From Legionella taurinensis (GTDB lineage: Bacteria; Pseudomonadota; Gammaproteobacteria; Legionellales; Legionellaceae), in the NCBI RefSeq assembly GCF_900452865.1, contig NZ_UGOZ01000001.1:1178001-1242000 (forward strand): DNA of 64,000 nt, given 5' to 3'. The position numbers and the translations under genes were made by a program. This document shows, piece after piece, positions 1 to 8,345 of the stretch. The notes under the pieces were generated by a model. It had not been told where the DNA came from, made no database searches, and saw only the letters and a program-made list of their open reading frames with translations. Positions within the stretch are counted from its first letter, which is position 1. Each line of letters starts with the position of its first letter.

Positions 1-2
1 AT

Positions 3-1223
3 GATCTAGGCTCTGATGAGGAAGAGGACACGCCTTTCACCTTCAGAAAGGGCGGCTTTTACACTCAAACGGCTTCTGTCTCGTCCTATTTTACCTTGGC
101 TGTTCACTCGTACATGAAACAATGGCCAGGGCTCATGGATCATTTGGAGCCTTTACAGCATTTCGTTGAAAAATACCCCTGTAATCTGTTGGCTCAGATT
201 CTTCATCAGGACAAGAAAAAAATTGTCGAGCTGGCTTGTTCAGGCGAATTTTCGTTCAATACGGAGCTGGGCGATTTCCTGTTGGGCCGTATCCTTTATG
301 AAGCGCCGCAGTGGAATATCGGTGAAAAAGGCCGTGTGGCTAAAATGCAGGAGTTGCTGGGCGGCAAACGATTTAATCAAGATGAATTTGTATTTGAATT
401 AATCAAACTTCACTTGTTTGATGCTTTAGCTAGGGAATCCCAGCAACAGCCCGTTGCCTGGATTGGATCCTCCCGCAGCGTACTGGCTAAGGTCAGACAC
501 AATCCCGGTGAAGGGGCGTATTTAAATTGCGATGACGATAAATGGTCTCCGCAGATTAATCGTGCCTGGCTTATTGCCTTGTTGATGTTTGATTACGAGA
601 TTCAAATCGTTGAGCCTCAGTTTCCTGAGATGGAAAAAGCGGTTTTATCCGGTGATTTTGTCAAATACATCTACAGCCTCGCTGCAGAAATGCGTCAATA
701 CGATGGTTCCACTGTAGAAACCTCCAGAATTAACGACTCCATGTATCATGGCGGTATCGAACCCACAGCGACGATGCAGGAATTGCTGTTGCTGTTAAGC
801 CTGGATTGCCAAACAGTTAAAAACAGTGAGGGCTATCTTTGTGTTTACCGGCCCAAAACCCAGGAAGAGTTAGTGCGCACCACCACGCTGGCGGCCGAGG
901 CGCTGTTTGTCGAGCCGCAGGAGGAGTATGACAGCATTCGTACCAAATCCAGACTGCGTCTTAACCATTCCTTTGGCAGCTTTGGGCGGATTGCAGCAAA
1001 CCCGGTGCCGGCGTGTACCTTTTTTGTTCATCCGGGTGCATCATCGGACCAACGCTCGGCCCTTCTGATGGATCAGCTGAAGACGAACGATAACAGCAAA
1101 CCCACTCAAGATGACTCGTTTGATCAGGGAAGCCCCAGCGGTGACATGAGTTCTAACCTTGTGCAAACGACGATCGAAGACGACGATGCGCCTAATAGCT
1201 CGGTCACGAACTACGCCACCTAG
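3..1223 (+). CDS. Hypothetical protein with acidic C-terminal tail, 5' end outside window
   Basis: The frame is open from the first bases of the window and continues upstream of the TTG at 96, so the real start lies outside. About 407 codons are visible. I recognise no domain. The body is a mixed, probably helical soluble protein. The last 45 or so residues are low-complexity, rich in Asp, Ser, Thr and Asn, and end in NSSVTNYAT. A hairpin follows the stop. The neighbour on the same strand is a SNF2 helicase with its own 115-bp upstream gap, so the two need not be co-transcribed. A disordered acidic C-terminus is compatible with a Dot/Icm translocation tail, but that is only a suggestion; no function can be assigned. 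Confidence 0.75.
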   Translation, partial: DLGSDEEEDTPFTFRKGGFYTQTASVSSYFTLAVHSYMKQWPGLMDHLEPLQHFVEKYPCNLLAQILHQDKKKIVELACSGEFSFNTELGDFLLGRILYEAPQWNIGEKGRVAKMQELLGGKRFNQDEFVFELIKLHLFDALARESQQQPVAWIGSSRSVLAKVRHNPGEGAYLNCDDDKWSPQINRAWLIALLMFDYEIQIVEPQFPEMEKAVLSGDFVKYIYSLAAEMRQYDGSTVETSRINDSMYHGGIEPTATMQELLLLLSLDCQTVKNSEGYLCVYRPKTQEELVRTTTLAAEALFVEPQEEYDSIRTKSRLRLNHSFGSFGRIAANPVPACTFFVHPGASSDQRSALLMDQLKTNDNSKPTQDDSFDQGSPSGDMSSNLVQTTIEDDDAPNSSVTNYAT

Positions 1224-1233
1224 CCTGTCACTT

Positions 1234-1271
1234 CTGCTGAAACAAACGGTGCATGCCGTTTGTTTCAGCAG
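1234..1271 (+). terminator. Strong hairpin, possible terminator without T-tract
   Basis: A perfect 16-bp inverted repeat (1234-1249 with 1256-1271, arm CTGCTGAAACAAACGG) encloses a 6-nt loop eleven bases after the stop at 1223. No run of T follows, so it may be a weak or factor-assisted terminator or a 3'-end stabiliser rather than a classical intrinsic terminator. Confidence 0.5.
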
Positions 1272-1338
1272 AGCAACTGTATTGCATCGATAAATTTTGC
1301 TACAATGATCGGTTTAACTTTGCAAATATAGATACTTT

Positions 1339-4300
1339 ATGTTGAAGGATGCCTTATCACGGATGGCCGATGTTTTTATTCCTTCCGTGTTGATGCATGG
1401 TCAGGATTATCAGCAGCGCGGCTTCGTCCTTAATATTCGTTTAAGTGACGGCCTTTTAAAGGCCCGTGTCAAAGGCCGCTCCCATCAGATTTACGATGTG
1501 CACATCGATTTGAAGTCCTGGCCTGCCAAACCGGCTCATTGCACTTGCCCTTACAAAACCAATTGCAAACATGCGGCGGCCAGTTTATTGGCCTTGCAAA
1601 TTAAAGAACAAATCACTATCCCAGCACCTTCCGCTGAAAACCCGAGTCAGACGTTAAACGAATGGCTGCACACCCTGCGGGATAAACAATCGCCGGTGGC
1701 GCAGACGGGCACGCATGTGGTGGTTTATCTTCTGACTTTTGAACACGGCCCGCATGACGATCGCGTTATCGTCAGACTGGCTTTGGCGAAACGCCTGAAA
1801 CGCCGCAGCTTGGGGAAAATGAGTATTTTCACGACCGTTACCGAAAGCCGCCGGCAGTTTTTTAGCGACGATGACGAAGAAATCATCGCGCAATTGCAGC
1901 TCAAAGGCCGCATTCAGGGGAACTTTGAACGCTTGCCTGTCCGCAACAGTGAATTGCTGGAAAAGATTTTAAAAACACAACGAGCCTATCATTACGAAAA
2001 CGAGCGCCTGCTGCACTGGGGCAATGGCCTGGAGGCTGAACTTCGCTGGCAGTTAGAAAAAAACGGGTTTCAACGGCCGGTACTGAAACATGAGCAGGAA
2101 TTCCTGGATTGTTTGTTTCTTGATAAACCCTGGTATATCGATGCAGTCGGTGATGAATGCGGTTTGATTACTACCCCTGTTCCCTTAGCTCACTTAAGGC
2201 AGGTATTGGCCCAGCCGCCTGTGGCATTGGACGAGGTGGAGGACGTCATTGAACACATCCGAAGCATCAATGAAGTCCTTCCTCTCCCCAATCCCTTTAT
2301 TCAACGGGAAGTTCGCCGCGGCAAACCGCGCGGCATTGTTCGTTTTGATGCAGCGGAACAGGGGGAGTCGGCTGTCAATCAAAACCCGGCGGTTTTATTT
2401 TACGTGCGCCTGGCTTTTGATTACTCGGGCTTTGAATTCAGCGCCGAAGACCCGTTTCCCTTTGTGGTGTTTGAGGAAGGGCAGACCCTAATCCGTCTGG
2501 AACGTGATTTTTCGGTTGAGAAGCAGCAACAGCAGGAAATGACCCAAATCCTGAATTTAAGAAAACCTTCCGTGGATGAGCGGTTGACGTTTGATCTAAA
2601 GACCACCGACATGGAGGTATTAAGCCATTATCATCAGGAAGACGATCTGACTCGCCTGTACCAACAGGTCATCCCTCTACTCAAAAGCAAGCAGTGGCAG
2701 GTGGAATTTCTGCATCCTGTGTATGAAGAAGTCGTCGATGAAGCGCAGGTGGAATGGTACTCCGATTTTAAAGAGCAGGGCGCGGATTTCTTTTCCTATC
2801 AGCTGGGCATTCTGGTGGAAGGCCGTCCCGTCAATATCGTACCGGTTGTCGCTGCATTGATTAACCAATGGCAGTCAACCGATATCCAGCAGTTACCCGA
2901 TGATCAAACCGTTAAATTGTCCTTAGCCAATGGCAAAGCGCTCCGGGTTAATCTTGGGCGAATCAAACCACTGGTGAATTTTTTAATTCAATACGGCACC
3001 CGCTCGCTTCACGAAGGGGACAGCCTGACAATCAGCCGCCATCAGCTCATGCTCATTCGTGAAACCGAACAGGCCCTGGCCGCCGCGGCCCTGCGCTGGC
3101 ATGGCGGTGAAACGATAAGAATGCAACTGCAGAAACTGGTTGATTTGTCACGGCTTGAACAAATCCCGCCGCCGGCGGGTTTAAAGGCCATGCTTCGCGA
3201 TTACCAGCAACAGGGATTAAACTGGCTGCAGCTGTTGCGGGAATGCCGTTTGGGCGGTGTGCTGGCCGATGACATGGGTTTGGGTAAAACCGTTCAGACC
3301 CTGGCCCACATGCAACTTGAAAAAGAACAGGGCCGCCTGCAAAAAGCCAGCTTAATTGTGGCGCCCACCAGTCTGGTGGTGAACTGGTTTGAAGAAGCCA
3401 AACGCTTTACACCGGAACTGAAGGTCCTCATTTTTCATGGGCAGGAACGGCATCAGGATGAATTTGATGGCTACGATCTGATCATTTCCACCTACGGGTT
3501 GATTCAACGCGACAAGAGCCGCTTTGTTGATTATCCGTTTTATTACCTCATTTTAGACGAGGCGCAATCCATTAAAAATGCCCGTGCCAAAACCACGCAG
3601 ATTATTCAGCAGGTCAAGGCCACGCATCGGTTGTGTCTTTCCGGGACGCCGCTTGAAAATCATCTGGGTGAACTGTGGTCCCTGTTTCATTTCTTAATGC
3701 CCGGGTTGCTGGGTGATGCCAAGCAGTTTCGCCGTTTCTTTAAAACACCCATCGAAAAGGACGGGGATGAGGCGCGGCGGGAATTATTGGCTGCACGGGT
3801 TCGTCCTTTCATGCTGAGGCGCAATAAAAATCAGGTGGCCAGCGAGTTGCCGCCTAAAACGGAAATGGTTCGCCTGGTTGAACTTGCGGGCAATCAACGC
3901 GATTTGTATGAAACCATCCGCATCAGCATGGAGAAAAAAGTCAGGGAAGCCATCGCCCGTCAGGGGATGGGGAAAAGCCATATTGTTCTACTCGATGCCC
4001 TGCTTAAATTAAGGCAGGTCTGTTGTGATCCGCGACTGCTCTCCATTCCGGGGGCGGCGATTGCTCACGGCTTTTCGGCCAAGCTCGATGCGCTGCTTGA
4101 TTTATTGGACAATCTGGTGGACGAAGGCCGGCGGATTCTGGTGTTTTCCCAATTCACCTCGATGCTGAAACTCATTGAAGAACAATTGGAGCAACGGCGG
4201 TACACATACCTGAAACTCACCGGCCAGACTCAGAACCGCCAGGACCTGGTTAATCAATTCCAACAGGGCCATGCGTCGATTTTCTTAATCAGTCTTAAAG

Positions 4301-4593
4301 CCGGAGGAACAGGGTTAAATCTGACCCGGGCGGATACCGTCATTCATTATGATCCCTGGTGGAATCCCGCGGCCGAAGAGCAGGCCACCGATCGCAGCCA
4401 CCGCATTGGCCAGGAAAACCCGGTGTTTGTTTACAAACTCATTACCCGCGGGACGGTGGAGGAAGCCATTCTTGCCATGCAGTCCCGGAAACGGGCGTTA
4501 TTTGAGGGCATTTTGACCGATAGTACCCATCACCTGGACTTATTAACGGACCGCGATTTGGAAGTCCTGTTCACTCCGCTTGATGTTCAATAA
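1339..4593 (+). CDS. SWIM zinc-finger SNF2-family DEAD/H helicase
   Basis: A 1084-residue SWI2/SNF2 ATPase of the bacterial SWIM-SNF2 type. A SWIM zinc-binding motif lies near the N-terminus (CTCPYKTNCKHAA, about residues 75-87, pattern CxC...CxH). The C-terminal half holds the helicase core: motif I DDMGLGKT (644-651), motif II DEAQ (740-743), motif III SGTPLENHLGELWSLFHF, then the second RecA lobe with LVFSQFTSML, the SLKAGGTGLNLTRAD segment and the SHRIGQ arginine-finger motif. Family members translocate on double-stranded DNA and remodel protein-DNA complexes; the role of this bacterial subgroup is poorly defined. The ATG start is 115 bp after the previous gene, and the length is normal for the family. 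It appears monocistronic. Confidence 0.95.
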   Translation: MLKDALSRMADVFIPSVLMHGQDYQQRGFVLNIRLSDGLLKARVKGRSHQIYDVHIDLKSWPAKPAHCTCPYKTNCKHAAASLLALQIKEQITIPAPSAENPSQTLNEWLHTLRDKQSPVAQTGTHVVVYLLTFEHGPHDDRVIVRLALAKRLKRRSLGKMSIFTTVTESRRQFFSDDDEEIIAQLQLKGRIQGNFERLPVRNSELLEKILKTQRAYHYENERLLHWGNGLEAELRWQLEKNGFQRPVLKHEQEFLDCLFLDKPWYIDAVGDECGLITTPVPLAHLRQVLAQPPVALDEVEDVIEHIRSINEVLPLPNPFIQREVRRGKPRGIVRFDAAEQGESAVNQNPAVLFYVRLAFDYSGFEFSAEDPFPFVVFEEGQTLIRLERDFSVEKQQQQEMTQILNLRKPSVDERLTFDLKTTDMEVLSHYHQEDDLTRLYQQVIPLLKSKQWQVEFLHPVYEEVVDEAQVEWYSDFKEQGADFFSYQLGILVEGRPVNIVPVVAALINQWQSTDIQQLPDDQTVKLSLANGKALRVNLGRIKPLVNFLIQYGTRSLHEGDSLTISRHQLMLIRETEQALAAAALRWHGGETIRMQLQKLVDLSRLEQIPPPAGLKAMLRDYQQQGLNWLQLLRECRLGGVLADDMGLGKTVQTLAHMQLEKEQGRLQKASLIVAPTSLVVNWFEEAKRFTPELKVLIFHGQERHQDEFDGYDLIISTYGLIQRDKSRFVDYPFYYLILDEAQSIKNARAKTTQIIQQVKATHRLCLSGTPLENHLGELWSLFHFLMPGLLGDAKQFRRFFKTPIEKDGDEARRELLAARVRPFMLRRNKNQVASELPPKTEMVRLVELAGNQRDLYETIRISMEKKVREAIARQGMGKSHIVLLDALLKLRQVCCDPRLLSIPGAAIAHGFSAKLDALLDLLDNLVDEGRRILVFSQFTSMLKLIEEQLEQRRYTYLKLTGQTQNRQDLVNQFQQGHASIFLISLKAGGTGLNLTRADTVIHYDPWWNPAAEEQATDRSHRIGQENPVFVYKLITRGTVEEAILAMQSRKRALFEGILTDSTHHLDLLTDRDLEVLFTPLDVQ

Positions 4594-4615
4594 AAGAAAG
4601 AGTGCCGGCAAACAA

Positions 4616-4644
4616 TTGCAAAGCGGGGCAACCTGGCCTATTCT
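4616..4644 (+). promoter_or_regulatory. Sigma-70-like promoter for the DUF2147 gene
   Basis: TTGCAA at 4616-4621 and TATTCT at 4639-4644 are separated by exactly 17 nt, 29 nt before the ATG at 4674. An AAGGAG ribosome-binding site lies at 4661-4666. Identified by eye only. Confidence 0.5.
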
Positions 4645-4673
4645 TTCAATGATGAAAATCAAGGAGAAATTTC

Positions 4674-5102
4674 ATGGAACAGTTGAAATCGTTGTTTGCA
4701 GTGCTCGTCATGATGTTGTTTGTTCCTGCTGTCATGGCTGCTTCACCAGCCGGAACCTGGACCACCATTGATGATGTCACCGGTAAAAAACGCGCTGTTG
4801 TTCGTATCAATGTGTCAGGCAATACGTTAAGCGGTACTATCGTTAAAGTTTATCCTCAGGCTGGCGACACCGGTATTTGCTCCAAATGCCCGGGCGGCTT
4901 TAAAGGCAAACCCATTCAAGGGCTGCGATTTGTCTGGGGTTTGAAAGACAAAGGCAATGGCGAATGGGACGGTGGCCAAATTCTTGATCCAAAAACCGGT
5001 AAAGTTTACCGTGCCAAAATGAGCTTAAAAGGCAATAAACTCTACGTTCGCGGTTACGTGGGTGTGTCTGCCCTTGGCCGTACGCAGGTTTGGGTGAGGT
5101 AA
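4674..5102 (+). CDS. Secreted DUF2147 family protein
   Basis: A 142-residue protein with a clear Sec signal peptide (hydrophobic stretch to PAVMA, predicted cleavage near residue 22-23) followed by a DUF2147-type domain. It opens with SPAGTWTTIDD and contains the typical pairing of a GTI turn, a CSKCPG cysteine pair, a central WGLKDKGNGEWDGGQILDPKTGKVY segment (split here as WGLKDKGNGEW and GGQILDPKTGKVY) and a C-terminal LYVRGYVGVSALGRTQVW block. Family members are small beta-rich periplasmic proteins, often lipocalin-like; their biochemical role is not settled. It has its own promoter, an excellent ribosome-binding site and an intrinsic terminator, so it is probably a single-gene transcript. 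Confidence 0.9.
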   Translation: MEQLKSLFAVLVMMLFVPAVMAASPAGTWTTIDDVTGKKRAVVRINVSGNTLSGTIVKVYPQAGDTGICSKCPGGFKGKPIQGLRFVWGLKDKGNGEWDGGQILDPKTGKVYRAKMSLKGNKLYVRGYVGVSALGRTQVWVR

Positions 5103-5112
5103 TCACCAATTG

Positions 5113-5146
5113 AAATCCAATGGCCTTGGCCATTGGATTTTTATTT
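5113..5146 (+). terminator. Rho-independent terminator
   Basis: The arms AATCCAATGGCC (5114-5125) and GGCCATTGGATT (5128-5139) form a hairpin directly followed by TTTATTT, eleven bases after the stop of the DUF2147 gene. It also lies just beyond the stop of the convergent gene at 5170. Confidence 0.85.
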
Positions 5147-5169
5147 CCGCGTCAAATCCTAAACGACCC

Positions 5170-8010
5170 TCACGACACAAGACAACACGATTCTTCCGGT
5201 AATGGCAAAGGAGGCGTTGTTTTTTTAGCAAACAAACTGTGACGGTTGTCGTTCAACAAACGCCTGTTTTCAGGATGTTCTTCCGTTTTTAAGCGAGACT
5301 CAGGCTCTTTCTTGTCTACAATGGGCTGTACCGTTTCAAAAGGCAGGCATTCTGCAACAGGTCCTTTTTGTGTTGCAAGGATGTAATTGATAAGGCGTTT
5401 TTTCAACTGCAATCCCGCTTTGAGCAAGGGGATTAATTCAGTCGATATCCAGCCAGGACCATGCAAGCGTCCAATCATATTACCCAAACCCAGCGGCAGA
5501 AACTGTTCAGTGCTTAAGTCGGGAAAATGTTGAAAGTCAATAGTAAAAGCAGGTCGTAATTGTTTGGTTTCAAAATCGATGATCGCCACTTGAAAAGCCA
5601 TGAACCTTGTTCCATGAGCGAGATAATTGGTATAAGTGATGAATAATCCCCCGAGCTTTACACTGCTCTTTGCAGGGGCTTTAAGTATGAGGATAAAATC
5701 TTCATCACCGTAAAGCGAGTCTGGAGTGAGGTCTTCCGGTTTGATTGGCTGCAGTTGTTCAAGCTGAAAAAGTTCGCCATCAAATATTTCGCTGGCAAAC
5801 CGTTTGCTCTGCTCAGGCAATCCTTCAAGGGACTGATTGGGGTAATTCACCATGAACGGTTTAAGCACTTTATCCCGGGAAAAAACACCTATTCCTGAAT
5901 AGTAGAGCACGTGAAGCAGAAATAATCGGTGATTGGTTAATCGACTGATTTGATGAATATTAGCTGATTCTGGCGCTTTGTGCAGAATTTGCCTCAATTG
6001 GCGGATTACATCATCCAGTCGAATGTCTTTATCCTCCCCGCTGATACGCTTTTGGAACTCAGCGAACAGGGAAACCACAGCACGCTGCAATGGTAGGCTT
6101 ATGGCTAAAGAGGAAGGATTCATTTCAATCAATTGAAATTCCTCAAACAAGGCTTTAAAGGGATGGCTTGTTTTAAGGAAAAAATCCTTCTCAAAAAGAG
6201 AGGGAGGATAATACTCAAACACCAGGTTTATCCAGGCTCTTTTCTTCTTCGTCCTTAAAAAAGCGTCCATTAACAAGGACTTCAACTCTTTGAGCATCTG
6301 TTTACGCAGGTTTTGCCGGCTAAATTCGCTATGACTCAAAAGCATTTTTTCAAACGTGATAAAAAAATTCTCTAACCGCGCTGTGTTTTTAATAACGGAT
6401 TCCGGTATCAACCGTACCTTGTGTAAGTAGCTCCATTCCAGATTCATCTGACTTAAATCGACGTCACGCAGGTCGACATGGATAAAGCTGGCATAGCTTA
6501 AATTGGCACCTGTGAAATCAGCCCCGTCAATGACCGTACCCATCAAACAGGCACCGGTTAAATTGGCTGCACGTAAACTGGTTTTTTTAAGCTTCGCACC
6601 CGATAAGTCCGCGTGGTTTAAATCAGCCTCACTCAAGCGGGTGTTTTCGAGCACGGCGTTGACTAATGAGGCACGCTGCAAACTCGCATAACGCAGATTG
6701 GCATGGCTTAAATCGGTTTCCTCCAAACGACTGTGGTCCAGTTTGGCATAACGCAGGTCCGCTTGAACCAAACAGGCTTTCGACAGATCCCGCTCAAAGA
6801 GCGTGACATGGGCCAGCGGTGCAAAAGAAAGGTCAGCGCCCACCAACGCCATTCGACTAAAATAAACGGAAGGCAAAAGGTTAATGTAACGTTCAGGAAA
6901 CGTATTTATATGTAAATCGAATAATTCAGCGGGGGTGTTTTTTTTAAGCGCAAAGGCGCCGGATTTATCGATTTTTCCGATGATTTCCGGGTCATTTTCA
7001 ATGATTATGGAAAGCTGTATTCTTGCCTCGGGGTCAATGCGGGTATCGTTACATGCCTCGCACAAACGGGTAATATCAGGTAATCTGTCATTGTGCCGAG
7101 TCAGCATGTAACAGGCAATCTCACGATTAGACATCGGCATGCCATGAGTAACCAGGCTGTAGAGTGCTTTGTACTCGCTTGTGCGTCTGTACCCATTGAT
7201 AAACGCATAGGCCTCTGCCGGTTTTGCACGGCTCAAATACGCAATGACCTGAGCTGGACTTTTTCTGAAACGATCAGCAAAAGCGATGGCTGCAATGGCT
7301 GACCAATGGTGTGACGTGGCTTGAACGGCCAGTAAATCCTCCATGTCGAGGTGACTGAAAACCATAAGCTGTAATTCCTGTGGAAGTAAATCCATCACGG
7401 TTTGGCTGGGAAGAGAGGGCGGTAAACGCAATGAAGTGGCGTTGGGTTTTGTGTTGCAGGAAGGTATCTGTGCGGCTATTGCACTGAGCATGTCTTTGCA
7501 TTGCGCCAAACAACAATAATAAGCCGCGATGGATTTGCTTTCTTCTTTAAGCTCATGATTTGAAATGAGGCGTTCGCTGTTTAATCTCTTTTCAAATACT
7601 TCGATAAGACTTTGTTGCAATTGCCCGCAGACATGGAAAAAAGACCACAAATGAGAAGCGGACAAGGCATTATCAATGTTGTATTTTTGGGTAAATAACC
7701 TTAAAAATAAATCAATCTTGACGTCATCGACAAGAGAGTTATGGCATTCCAGCCAATCCTGTTCAACGAGCAACCAATTAAGATGTTCTAACTTCTTTTT
7801 TAAGGGCAGAGTATTAACAATGAATTCACTTGAACAATGCTCATCCTGGCGTGATTCATTGGTGAAAAAGTTATCGTGATCGAAAAAGTCCTTCAAATCA
7901 TGTACCCATTGAACAAATTTTTTCGATTTTTTGTCTACACAAAAAAAGAGCGGCAAATCAAAATCGGGGTTTTTTTCTCTGAATTCATGAGAATCAAATT
8001 TGTTTTTCAT
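5170..8010 (-). CDS. F-box, pentapeptide-repeat, CaaX-box protein; candidate Dot/Icm effector
   Basis: A 946-residue protein with three recognisable parts. Residues about 207-245 form an F-box (LPQELQLMVFSHLDMEDLLA, then a TSHHWSAIA helix), the eukaryotic motif that binds Skp1 in SCF ubiquitin ligases. Residues about 384-535 are an uninterrupted run of pentapeptide repeats of A(D/N)Lxx type (LVQADLRYAKL, TDLSHANLRYASL, ANLTGACLMGT), which fold as a right-handed beta-helix. The last four residues are CLVS, a canonical CaaX prenylation box preceded by a second Cys (SCCLVS) and very like the C-terminus of host Ras proteins. Prenylated F-box effectors are known in Legionella (AnkB pairs an F-box with ankyrin repeats and a CaaX box). 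By analogy this protein may be lipidated in a host cell and recruit a host ubiquitin ligase to a membrane; that is inference. The start is supported by GAGGA six bases upstream. It is monocistronic between two convergent or divergent neighbours. Confidence 0.9.
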   Translation of the reverse strand: MKNKFDSHEFREKNPDFDLPLFFCVDKKSKKFVQWVHDLKDFFDHDNFFTNESRQDEHCSSEFIVNTLPLKKKLEHLNWLLVEQDWLECHNSLVDDVKIDLFLRLFTQKYNIDNALSASHLWSFFHVCGQLQQSLIEVFEKRLNSERLISNHELKEESKSIAAYYCCLAQCKDMLSAIAAQIPSCNTKPNATSLRLPPSLPSQTVMDLLPQELQLMVFSHLDMEDLLAVQATSHHWSAIAAIAFADRFRKSPAQVIAYLSRAKPAEAYAFINGYRRTSEYKALYSLVTHGMPMSNREIACYMLTRHNDRLPDITRLCEACNDTRIDPEARIQLSIIIENDPEIIGKIDKSGAFALKKNTPAELFDLHINTFPERYINLLPSVYFSRMALVGADLSFAPLAHVTLFERDLSKACLVQADLRYAKLDHSRLEETDLSHANLRYASLQRASLVNAVLENTRLSEADLNHADLSGAKLKKTSLRAANLTGACLMGTVIDGADFTGANLSYASFIHVDLRDVDLSQMNLEWSYLHKVRLIPESVIKNTARLENFFITFEKMLLSHSEFSRQNLRKQMLKELKSLLMDAFLRTKKKRAWINLVFEYYPPSLFEKDFFLKTSHPFKALFEEFQLIEMNPSSLAISLPLQRAVVSLFAEFQKRISGEDKDIRLDDVIRQLRQILHKAPESANIHQISRLTNHRLFLLHVLYYSGIGVFSRDKVLKPFMVNYPNQSLEGLPEQSKRFASEIFDGELFQLEQLQPIKPEDLTPDSLYGDEDFILILKAPAKSSVKLGGLFITYTNYLAHGTRFMAFQVAIIDFETKQLRPAFTIDFQHFPDLSTEQFLPLGLGNMIGRLHGPGWISTELIPLLKAGLQLKKRLINYILATQKGPVAECLPFETVQPIVDKKEPESRLKTEEHPENRRLLNDNRHSLFAKKTTPPLPLPEESCCLVS

Positions 8011-8345
8011 TCATTTTCCTCAAACAGATTAGGGAAGCGGCTGAGGAAAGCGACGAGGGTTATTAGCTAGTCATTAATGAACAGAGACAGGGCATTCGTT
8101 TTAATTAAAGGACGGAGCTTTTTGATAACTTATAATCTCTTTACAACAGCCGGGCTGTGGTGTGATGAAGATTGCTAAGTGACCAGTCCTCCGCGTTACT
8201 CTGTTGAAGAATAACGAAATTGCTTTAATTGGAGGCATTCTACCAAAATTTTTGTCTTAATCTAAGCCTAACTGCGTTGAGCTGGCTTTGGCATTTCCTG
8301 CAAACTTCAATACAATAGCGGTCTGGTTCCTACGATGGCAAAACG
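8011..8345. other. Divergent intergenic region between effector candidate and dnaB
   Basis: These 335 bp separate two divergent genes and must hold both promoters. A dnaB promoter can be read at 8288-8316. For the minus-strand effector gene I found no convincing -35/-10 pair and no clear PmrA or CpxR box. A short palindrome, ACAGCC/GGCTGT near 8144-8156, stands alone with no T-tract. No ORF or RNA gene was seen. Confidence 0.6.
8288..8316 (+). promoter_or_regulatory. Sigma-70-like promoter for dnaB-alr
   Basis: TTGGCA (8288-8293) and TACAAT (8311-8316) are spaced by 17 nt, 29 bp upstream of the dnaB start. Both hexamers are good matches to the sigma-70 consensus. Read by eye. Confidence 0.55.

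Noticed and set aside
8144-8156. ACAGCC/GGCTGT palindrome in the gap before dnaB as a terminator or operator
   Set aside because: It is short, has no T-tract and no conserved partner site, so it may be chance.
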